DNA from: DASRVA01 sp050732875
Lineage (GTDB): Bacteria; Gemmatimonadota; Gemmatimonadetes; JACCXV01; JAHWKZ01
Reading direction: 5' to 3'
DNA length: 64,000 bases
Assembly: GCA_050732875.1 (NCBI GenBank)
Contig: JBOHRQ010000007.1
Coordinates: forward strand, 6,067-70,066
Part shown: piece by piece, positions 57,713 to 64,000 of the stretch
How the letters are laid out: the number at the start of each line of letters is the position of its first letter
How positions within the stretch are numbered: position 1 is the stretch's first letter
The notes under the pieces: generated by a model
What the model was told of the DNA's origin: nothing
Database searches by the model: none
What the model saw: only the letters and a program-made list of their open reading frames with translations
Program-made: the position numbers and the translations under genes

Positions 57713-58600
57713 ATGCTGGACGACGACCGCTTCCGCTCCCTGATCGACGCCCGCGCCCGCCACCCCGAGCGGATCGCCGAGCTGGCAGCCGAGCGCCGGC
57801 GGCGGCCGCTCCTCGGCGAGGACGGGACGCTTTTCCTGATCGCCGCCGACCACGCCGCCCGAGGAGTGCTGAAGGCCGGCGACCGGCCGCTGGCGATGGC
57901 CGACCGCCGCGTGCTCCTGGAGCGCGTCCTGACCGCGCTCGAGCAGCCGGGTGTCGACGGGCTGCTCGGCAGCCCCGACCTGATCGACGACCTCCTCCTC
58001 CTCGACGCCCTCCACGACCGGATCGTCATCGGGACGATGAACCGGGGCGGCCTGGCCGGCGCCGCGTGGGAGCTGGACGACCGGTTCACCGCCTACGACG
58101 CGGAGTCGATCGAGGCGCTGGGTCTGGACGGCGGCAAGATGCTGATCCGCTTCGATTACGCCGATCCGGGCACGCTGGCGACGCTCGAGGCGTCCGCGGC
58201 CGCCGTCTCCGCGCTCGCCCGCCGGCGGCTGGTGGCGCTGGTCGAGGTCCTCCCCGCGGCGCGCGACCAGGACGGCGCGCTCCGCATCTCGAAGGATCCC
58301 GACCTGCTGATCCGGGCGATGGGCGTCGGCGCGGCGCTCGGCGTCTCGTCGGCATGGACGTGGCTCAAGATCCCGGTGGTGGACGATATGGAGCGCGTCA
58401 TGGCGGCGACCACGCTGCCGACGCTCCTCCTGGGCGGCGATCCGGGAGACCGGGCGGCCGAGGTGTTCGCCGGCTGGCGGCGGGCGCTGGCCATCCCCCA
58501 GGTGCGCGGGCTGGTCGCGGGCCGGGCGCTTCTCTTCCCGCCCGACGGCGACGTCGTGCGGACGGTGTCGGAGGCGTCCGGGATCGTGCACGGCCGGTGA
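57713..58600 (+). CDS. Cgl0158-type aldolase of the inositol locus
   Basis: 295 residues of the DeoC/FbaB-like Cgl0158 family; it probably splits 5-dehydro-2-deoxygluconate 6-phosphate into dihydroxyacetone phosphate and malonate semialdehyde. That step is done by IolJ elsewhere, and no IolJ is visible in this window. Segments are TLFLIAADHAARGVLKAGDR, ESIEALGLDGGKMLIRFDYA and SSAWTWLKIPVVDDMERVMA with a candidate Schiff-base Lys. ATG follows GAGGA. The specific reaction is inferred from its place between iolC and iolB. Confidence 0.85.
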   Translation: MLDDDRFRSLIDARARHPERIAELAAERRRRPLLGEDGTLFLIAADHAARGVLKAGDRPLAMADRRVLLERVLTALEQPGVDGLLGSPDLIDDLLLLDALHDRIVIGTMNRGGLAGAAWELDDRFTAYDAESIEALGLDGGKMLIRFDYADPGTLATLEASAAAVSALARRRLVALVEVLPAARDQDGALRISKDPDLLIRAMGVGAALGVSSAWTWLKIPVVDDMERVMAATTLPTLLLGGDPGDRAAEVFAGWRRALAIPQVRGLVAGRALLFPPDGDVVRTVSEASGIVHGR

Positions 58601-59496
58601 CGGGGACCGGCGGCCGCCCGCGGGAGCTTTCGCTCCACCTGCCGCTCGGAAGCGCGGGGGCCGATGGCGACGCTGTGGCGATCACGCCGGAGTCGGCTGG
58701 CTGGCGCTTCGCCGGGCTGCGGGTGATCGATCTCGAGGCGGGGGCGACGCGAGCGCTGTCGACCGGGACCCTGGAGATGCTGGTGGTGCCGCTGAAAGGT
58801 GGAGGCGAGGTCGAGGTAGATGGTGAGCCATTCGCGCTCGAGGGGCGAGAGAGCGTCTTCGACCGGGTCACCGACTTCGTCTACCTGCCGATCGGGGTCG
58901 AGGCGCGCCTGTCCAGCCCAGGCGGCGGCACGTTCGCGCTGCCCTCGGCCAGGGCCGAGCGTCGCTTCCCGGCCGCCTACGGCGCGGCCGACCAGGTCGC
59001 GATCGAGGTGCGCGGCGCCGGACCGGCCACCCGCCAGCTCACCAACTTCTTCGCCCCGGACGTGATGGAGGCCCACCGGCTGGTGGCGGTCGAGGTCCTG
59101 ACCCCGCCGGGCAACACCTCCTCCTGGCCGCCCCACAAGCACGACGCGGCGGTCCCCGGCGGAGAGGCCGAGCTCGAGGAGATCTACTACTTCCGGTTCG
59201 AGCGGCAGGACGCGTTCGGCCTCCATCGCACGTACGCCGCCGGGGGGGATTTCGACGTGACGGTCGCGGTCGGGAACGGCGACGCGTTCCTCGTGCCGCG
59301 CGGCTATCACGGCCCGTGCGTCGCCCTTCCGGGCTATGCGATGTACTACCTGAACGTCCTCGCCGGCCCCGGCGAGAAACGATCGCTGGCCTTCAGCGAC
59401 GATCCGCGCCACGCCTGGGTGCGGCCGTCGTGGGCGGGCGTGCCGCCGGACCCGCGGGTGCCGATGACGACCGCGCTCGGGCGGCGGACGCCATGA
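58597..59496 (+). CDS. iolB: 5-deoxy-glucuronate isomerase
   Basis: Converts 5-deoxy-glucuronate to 5-dehydro-2-deoxygluconate. 299 residues, a bicupin. The metal site is visible in TPPGNTSSWPPHKHD, AELEEIYYFRFERQ and LVPRGYHGPCVALPG. GTG overlaps the aldolase stop (GTGA) and its own stop overlaps the iolD start (ATGA). Confidence 0.94.
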   Translation: MTGTGGRPRELSLHLPLGSAGADGDAVAITPESAGWRFAGLRVIDLEAGATRALSTGTLEMLVVPLKGGGEVEVDGEPFALEGRESVFDRVTDFVYLPIGVEARLSSPGGGTFALPSARAERRFPAAYGAADQVAIEVRGAGPATRQLTNFFAPDVMEAHRLVAVEVLTPPGNTSSWPPHKHDAAVPGGEAELEEIYYFRFERQDAFGLHRTYAAGGDFDVTVAVGNGDAFLVPRGYHGPCVALPGYAMYYLNVLAGPGEKRSLAFSDDPRHAWVRPSWAGVPPDPRVPMTTALGRRTP

Positions 59497-61355
59497 GCCC
59501 GGTGCGGCTCACGATGGCCCAGGCGCTCGTCCGCTGGATGGCCGCCCAGCACGTCGAGCGGGACGGCGTCGAGCGGCCGTTCTTCGCCGGGGTGTGGGGG
59601 ATCTTCGGCCACGGGAACGTCGCCGGGATCGGGCAGGCCCTCCATCAAGAGGCCTCCCTCCGGTACATCCTCTCGCGCAACGAGCAGGCCCAGGTCCACG
59701 CCGCCGCTGGCTACGCCCGGATGAAGAACCGGCTCCAGACCTGGGCCTGCACGTCGTCGATCGGTCCGGGCGCCACCAACATGATCACGGCCGCTGCCGG
59801 CGCGACGATCAACCGACTGCCGGTCCTCCTCCTGCCCGGGGACACCTTTGCCAGCCGGCGGCCCGACCCCGTCCTCCAGCAGCTCGAGATCCCCGGCGCC
59901 CCCGACGTGACGGTGAACGACGCCTTCCGGGCCGTGTCGCGCTTCTGGTCCCGCGTGAGCCGCCCCGAGCAGCTCCTCGCGGCGGCGCCCGGGGCGATGC
60001 GGATCCTGACCGACCCGGCGGACACCGGCGCCGTCACGCTGGCCCTTCCCGAGGACGTGCAGGCCGAGGCGTTCGACTATCCGGCTGGCTTCTTCGGGAA
60101 GCGGCTCTGGCGGATCCCGCGGCCTCCACCCGACCCCGGATCGCTCGCCGAAGCGGCGGCGCTGGTCCGCCGGGCACGGCGGCCGCTGCTGGTGGCGGGC
60201 GGGGGCGTCATCTACTCCGAGGCCACCGACGCGCTCCGGCGGCTGGCCGAGGCCACCGGCATCCCGGTCGCCGAGACGATGGCCGGCAAGGGCGCGCTTC
60301 CCTTCGACCATCCGTCGGCGGCCGGGGCCCTCGGGGTGACCGGCGCGCCGGGAGCCAACATCCTGGCCCGCCAGGCGGACCTCGTGATCGGCGTCGGCAC
60401 CCGGTGGTCGGACTTCAGCACGGCGTCCAAGACCGCCTTCCAGGACCCCGACGTCCAGTTCGTGAACGTGAACGTGGCCCGCTTCGACGCCCACAAGATG
60501 GCCGGCCTCCCGCTCGTCGCCGACGCCCGGGCGGCGCTCGCGGCGCTGGCCGATGCGCTGGAGGGGTGGTCGGTGGACGAGGAGCACCGGACCCGGGCGG
60601 CGCGCTTTAACCGCGAATGGGATGCGCATGTTGAGAAGATCTACGGCCTCGGCCATCGGCCGCTCCCGAGCCAGGGCGAGGTGATCGGCGCCGTGAACCG
60701 GGCCGCCGGCCCGCGCGACGTCGTCGTGTGCGCGGCGGGGAGCCTGCCCGGCGATCTGCACAAGCTGTGGCGTTGCCGGGACCCCAAGGGATACCACGTG
60801 GAGTACGGCTACTCGTGCATGGGGTACGAGATCGCCGGCGGCCTGGGAGTCAAGATGGCGGCCCCCGATCGGGAGGTGTTCGTGATGGTCGGCGACGGCT
60901 CGTGGCTCATGATGTCGGCCGAGATCGTGACCTCGCTCCAGGAGGATCAGAAGCTGATCGTCGTGCTGATCGACAACCACGGCTTCGCGTCGATCGCCGG
61001 GCTGTCCGAGTCGCTGGGATCGGGCGGCTTCGGAACGCGCTATCGTTACCGCCGCGAAGGCGAGCTCGATCTCGCCGGAGAGCTCCTTCCGGTCGACTTC
61101 GCGGCCAACGCGGCGTCGCTGGGCGCGCGGGTCCTGCCGGCCGGCACGATTGCCGAGCTCGAGACCGCGCTGGCGGAAGCCCGGCGCGCGGACCGGACAA
61201 CCGTAATCACGATCGAAACCAACCCCAGCGTGGCGGTCGGATCGTTCGAGTCGTGGTGGGACGTGCCGATTGCCGAGACGAGCGAACAGGATTCCGTCCG
61301 TGCCGCGCGCGACCGCTACGAGGAGGGTCGGCGAAGAGAGCGGTGGTTCGTATGA
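59493..61355 (+). CDS. iolD: 3D-trihydroxycyclohexanedione acylhydrolase (ThDP-dependent)
   Basis: Opens the ring of the trihydroxycyclohexanedione to give 5-deoxy-glucuronate. 620 residues with the three-domain layout of acetolactate-synthase-like ThDP enzymes. Markers are GVWGIFGHGNVAGIGQALHQ at the N-terminus, ACTSSIGPGATNMITAAAGA, and the diphosphate motif VMVGDGSWLMMSAEIVTSLQ. ATG overlaps the iolB stop. It ends the tightly coupled iol run. Confidence 0.94.
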   Translation: MSPVRLTMAQALVRWMAAQHVERDGVERPFFAGVWGIFGHGNVAGIGQALHQEASLRYILSRNEQAQVHAAAGYARMKNRLQTWACTSSIGPGATNMITAAAGATINRLPVLLLPGDTFASRRPDPVLQQLEIPGAPDVTVNDAFRAVSRFWSRVSRPEQLLAAAPGAMRILTDPADTGAVTLALPEDVQAEAFDYPAGFFGKRLWRIPRPPPDPGSLAEAAALVRRARRPLLVAGGGVIYSEATDALRRLAEATGIPVAETMAGKGALPFDHPSAAGALGVTGAPGANILARQADLVIGVGTRWSDFSTASKTAFQDPDVQFVNVNVARFDAHKMAGLPLVADARAALAALADALEGWSVDEEHRTRAARFNREWDAHVEKIYGLGHRPLPSQGEVIGAVNRAAGPRDVVVCAAGSLPGDLHKLWRCRDPKGYHVEYGYSCMGYEIAGGLGVKMAAPDREVFVMVGDGSWLMMSAEIVTSLQEDQKLIVVLIDNHGFASIAGLSESLGSGGFGTRYRYRREGELDLAGELLPVDFAANAASLGARVLPAGTIAELETALAEARRADRTTVITIETNPSVAVGSFESWWDVPIAETSEQDSVRAARDRYEEGRRRERWFV

Positions 61356-61410
61356 TTCCCCGCTCCGCCATCCCCATGCGGCCCTGCCGTCTTCTCCCGC
61401 CGAGGTGCTC

Positions 61411-63060
61411 ATGACCGCCGGCCGCTTCATGATCTTCGCCGTTCTCGCCTTCCTCGGCGCCGGCGCGGCCGCGGCCTGCGAGCGCTCTTCCGGGCCGCCA
61501 CCGGGCACGCTCGCCCCGACTGTGCCGTCCGAGCGCCCCGCCCTGGCCGTGATGGTGGTCGTGGACCAGCTCGCCGAGCCGCTCCTCCAACGCTACGACG
61601 ACCTCTTCACCGGCGGCTTCCGCCGGCTCCTGGACGACGGCCGGTTCTACGTCAACGCGGCCCACGACCATGCCGTCACCAAGACCGCCCCCGGCCACGC
61701 CACGCTCTCGACCGGCGTCTACCCGTCGCGGCACGGGATCGTCGCCAACGAGTGGTTCGAGCGGATGCACGGCCGCTGGGTCGAGGTGGAGAACGTGAGG
61801 GACTCGACCGTCGGCATCGTGGGCCACCCGGAGCTGCCGGGGGTCTCCCCCCACCGCCTCATGCGCCCGGGGCTCGCCGACTGGCTGGAGGAGGCCGAGC
61901 CGATGTCCCTGGTCGCCTCGGTCTCGGCCAAGGACCGAGGCGCCGTCCAGCCGGCCGCGCACGTCCGCGGGGAGGTCTGGTGGTTCGAGGACCTCTTCGG
62001 CCGGTTCGTGACCTCCACCTACTACCGTGACAGCCTCCCGGCGTGGGCCGAGCGCTTCCATGCAACCCGCATGGCGGCCTACGCGGCCGACAGTGTGTGG
62101 GCGAGCACGATCCCCGATGCCGCCCGAGGGCGGAGCCGCCCTGACACGGCCGCCTGGGAAGGCGACGGCGTCCACACCTGGTTTCCGCATCTCTACGCGA
62201 TCGAGGGGGATCCGGGCGCGTACTGGGAATGGTTCGCCGACACGCCGTTCCTGGACGCGGCCACCCTCGACTTCGCGGAAACCCTCGTGGCCGAGCTCGG
62301 GATGGGGCGGGACAGCGTCCCCGACTTCCTCAACGTCTCGGTCTCGCAGACCGATCGGGTAGGACACGACTACGGTCCATGGAGCCGCGAGCAGCTCGAC
62401 AACCTTCTGCGTCTCGATCGGGAGCTGGGCGAGTTCTTCGATTTCCTCGACGCGACGGTCGGGCGCGGGCGCTGGGTCGTGGCCCTCTCCGCCGACCACG
62501 GCGTCCTGCCTGCGCCCGAGGCGTTGAATGCGCCCGGCGACGGCAAGGCGCGCCGGATGACCGTCCAGGAGCTGGCGCTGCTGGACTCGCTGGCGGAGCC
62601 GGGCCACAGCGGCGCTTCGGCCACCGCCCCGGATGCTCCGGAAAGCCTCGTCGCCTTCCTCGAAAAACTCGACTTCGTCGCCGACGCGTGGACCCGGCGG
62701 GAGCTCGAGGAGGGACAGCCGGCCGACTCCTTCGCCGTTCTCGCCAGGCATTCGCTGTACCCCGGCCGGGCTGGCGCCGAGCTCGGCCGCCGTGGCGTGG
62801 TCGTGCGCTTCGTGCCCGAGCTCATCGAGGACGAGCTCGGAACGGGTCACGGCTCCCCCTACTGGTACGACCGGCACGTGCCCATGGTCTTCCTGGGCCC
62901 GGGGATCCCGCCCGGTCGTGACCCCGCCCGTGCCAGCACGGTCGACTTCGCGCCGACGCTGGCCCGGATCCTCGGCATCCCCTACCCCGACGACCTGGAT
63001 GGCGCTCCCCTCGAAGGCGTGGTCGGTCCGGCCATGGGAGCTCGCCGGCCGGGCCTGTAG
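61411..63060 (+). CDS. PafA-like alkaline phosphatase superfamily lipoprotein
   Basis: 549 residues. An N-terminal hydrophobic leader ends AAAACERSS, a plausible lipobox. Zinc-site and nucleophile segments are MVVVDQLAEPLL, VTKTAPGHATLSTGVYPSRH (Thr nucleophile), SVSQTDRVGHDYGPW and VALSADHGVLPAPE. The KDR in VASVSAKDRGAV matches the Lys/Arg pair that favours phosphate monoesters in PafA. It is probably periplasmic. It lies 55 bases after iolD on the same strand; it might release inositol from inositol phosphates, which is inference from place. Confidence 0.88.
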   Translation: MTAGRFMIFAVLAFLGAGAAAACERSSGPPPGTLAPTVPSERPALAVMVVVDQLAEPLLQRYDDLFTGGFRRLLDDGRFYVNAAHDHAVTKTAPGHATLSTGVYPSRHGIVANEWFERMHGRWVEVENVRDSTVGIVGHPELPGVSPHRLMRPGLADWLEEAEPMSLVASVSAKDRGAVQPAAHVRGEVWWFEDLFGRFVTSTYYRDSLPAWAERFHATRMAAYAADSVWASTIPDAARGRSRPDTAAWEGDGVHTWFPHLYAIEGDPGAYWEWFADTPFLDAATLDFAETLVAELGMGRDSVPDFLNVSVSQTDRVGHDYGPWSREQLDNLLRLDRELGEFFDFLDATVGRGRWVVALSADHGVLPAPEALNAPGDGKARRMTVQELALLDSLAEPGHSGASATAPDAPESLVAFLEKLDFVADAWTRRELEEGQPADSFAVLARHSLYPGRAGAELGRRGVVVRFVPELIEDELGTGHGSPYWYDRHVPMVFLGPGIPPGRDPARASTVDFAPTLARILGIPYPDDLDGAPLEGVVGPAMGARRPGL

Positions 63061-63195
63061 GTCGTCGCAGCGGTTGGGAAGCGTTCTGTCAGTCCAATAG
63101 ACGCCGGGCGGCTTCCATCAGAGTGGCGAGCTCGTCGGCGGCCGGATGGACGGAGTTGACAGCGGCGCTTCGAGGCGCAACATTCGCTAATATTC

Positions 63196-63207
63196 TGGAA
63201 CGTTCCA
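63196..63207. promoter_or_regulatory. Second copy of the LacI operator, TGGAACGTTCCA
   Basis: A perfect 12-base palindrome identical to the core of the site at 54755-54766, placed 20-50 bases before the sugar ABC gene. A weak promoter (TTCGAG, 16 bases, TATTCT) ends against it, so a bound repressor would block initiation. Confidence 0.82.
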
Positions 63208-63248
63208 ACACAGACTGGAGGACTTTCACGCCCGGCCCCATCCTCCGC

Positions 63249-64000
63249 ATGGAGTCGATCCGCAAGGAGTTCCCCGGCGTCCTGGCCCTCGACGACGTCG
63301 ACCTGACGGTCCGCCGCGGCGAGGTGCACGTGCTCCTCGGGGAGAACGGCGCCGGCAAGTCCACGCTCATGAAGATCCTGAGCGGGGCGCACCGGATGGA
63401 CGCCGGACGGATCGCCATCGCCGGTCACGAGGTGCACATCGCCGGCCCGCGACACGCGCGCGAGCTGGGCGTCGCGATCATTTACCAGGAGCTCACCCTC
63501 GTACCGACCCTCTCCACCTCGGAAAACGTCTTTCTGGGGCGCGAGCCGCGGCGTCTTCCCGGCCTCGTCGACCGGGCGGCAATGATGAAAGGCGCGCGCG
63601 GAATCCTCGAAGGGCTCGGCGCCGGCTTCGACGTGCGGAGACCCGTGCGCGAGCTGAGCCTCGCCCAACGCCAGCTCGTCGAGGTCGCCAAGGCCCTCTC
63701 CCTGGACGCCCGGATCCTGGTCATGGACGAGCCCACTTCGGCGCTCACCGAGCGGGAGACGGGCGCGCTCTTCGCGACCATGCGCCGGCTGTCTTCGCAG
63801 GGCGTCGCGGTCATCTACATCTCCCACCGGCTGGACGAGATCTTCGAGATCGGCGATCGCGTGACCGTGCTGCGCGACGGCCGCCGGGTGGCGACGCAGG
63901 ACATCGGCGATGCCGATCGCCGCGAGCTGGTCAGGCTCATGGCCGATCGCGAGGTGGATGAGTCCGTGACGCGGACGACGGCGCCGCGCGGGCAGGAGCT
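63249..64000 (+). CDS. Sugar ABC transporter ATP-binding protein (RbsA/MglA type; 3' end off window)
   Basis: The first of two ATPase domains is visible, 250 residues. Walker A is GENGAGKST, signature ELSLAQRQLVEVAKALSL, Walker B ILVMDEPTSAL, H-loop YISHRLDEIFE. RbsA/MglA-type subunits have two such domains and serve ribose, galactose or inositol; the LacI operator before it makes inositol likely (an IatA role). The ATG at 63249 lacks a ribosome site. Conserved-looking residues TPGPILR lie in frame upstream, and an ACG at 63228 follows GGAGGACTTTC, suggesting the true start is there. Confidence 0.9.
   Translation, partial: MESIRKEFPGVLALDDVDLTVRRGEVHVLLGENGAGKSTLMKILSGAHRMDAGRIAIAGHEVHIAGPRHARELGVAIIYQELTLVPTLSTSENVFLGREPRRLPGLVDRAAMMKGARGILEGLGAGFDVRRPVRELSLAQRQLVEVAKALSLDARILVMDEPTSALTERETGALFATMRRLSSQGVAVIYISHRLDEIFEIGDRVTVLRDGRRVATQDIGDADRRELVRLMADREVDESVTRTTAPRGQE

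Overview
The window is about 68% GC by eye, densely packed, and very rich in four-base NTGA stop/start overlaps. It encodes outer-membrane proteins, a TonB-dependent receptor, lipoproteins and System I (Ccm) cytochrome c maturation, so it comes from a diderm, respiring, probably free-living bacterium. The mix of a PafA-like phosphatase, a DUF1579-like protein, a TLC-type nucleotide carrier, a RuBisCO-like protein and a CarboxypepD_reg TonB receptor points to Gemmatimonadota or a neighbouring phylum. That assignment is inference. A run of 100 N at 7418-7517 is a scaffold gap, so this is a draft or metagenome assembly. I saw no rRNA, tRNA, CRISPR array, insertion sequence or prophage. No gene-free stretch exceeds about 260 bases.

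Layout. 1-2.1 kb: a phosphate porin and pstS behind a Pho-box-like site. 2.1-4.2 kb: an aminotransferase and prephenate dehydratase pair. 4.2-7.4 kb: small secreted, lipo- and hypothetical proteins. 7.5-17.1 kb (minus): a near-continuous set running from an FAD oxidoreductase and a Crp/Fnr regulator, through a di-haem cytochrome lipoprotein, into ccmG-H-E-A-B-C-D-F and a CcmI-like gene cut by the gap. CcmE is of the unusual Cys (CxxxY) type. 17.3-20 kb: a small unknown gene and an ABC-2 exporter. 20-21 kb: a more AT-rich islet with antitoxin-like genes and a BrnT toxin remnant fused out of frame to a homing-endonuclease-repeat gene. 21.1-25.2 kb: a CLC channel, a CGNR regulator, and a divergent small ORF plus EamA exporter.

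25.3-37.2 kb (minus) is a reductive pyrimidine-degradation locus. It holds dihydropyrimidine dehydrogenase (PydA/PydX), an NCS1 permease with an unusual insert, a CaiB/BaiF CoA-transferase, beta-ureidopropionase, a class III aminotransferase, a small membrane protein, an aldehyde dehydrogenase, a cupin and dihydropyrimidinase. Together they could take uracil or thymine to beta-amino acids, semialdehydes, malonate-type acids and perhaps CoA thioesters. 38.3-42.9 kb is a probable copper-handling set: YcnI, a CopC-CopD fusion, a TonB receptor and a His/Cys-rich secreted protein. It is followed by a TLC nucleotide carrier and an XRE regulator with a textbook terminator.

45-51 kb: a BtuF-like binding protein, a small Cys-rich metal protein, and one minus-strand run of a RuBisCO-like protein, a cupin and modABC. 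52-64 kb is an inositol-catabolism regulon. iolA and a LacI regulator run leftward; iolG-E-C, a Cgl0158-type aldolase and iolB-D run rightward; a PafA-like phosphatase and a sugar ABC transporter ATPase follow. The same palindrome, TGGAACGTTCCA, lies between lacI and iolG and again before the ABC gene, which ties the two units together.

The oddest sequence-level signal is a set of well-conserved genes (iolE, an ABC-2 ATPase, the sugar ABC ATPase) with no ATG/GTG/TTG at the expected start. Instead CTG or ACG lies behind a Shine-Dalgarno sequence.
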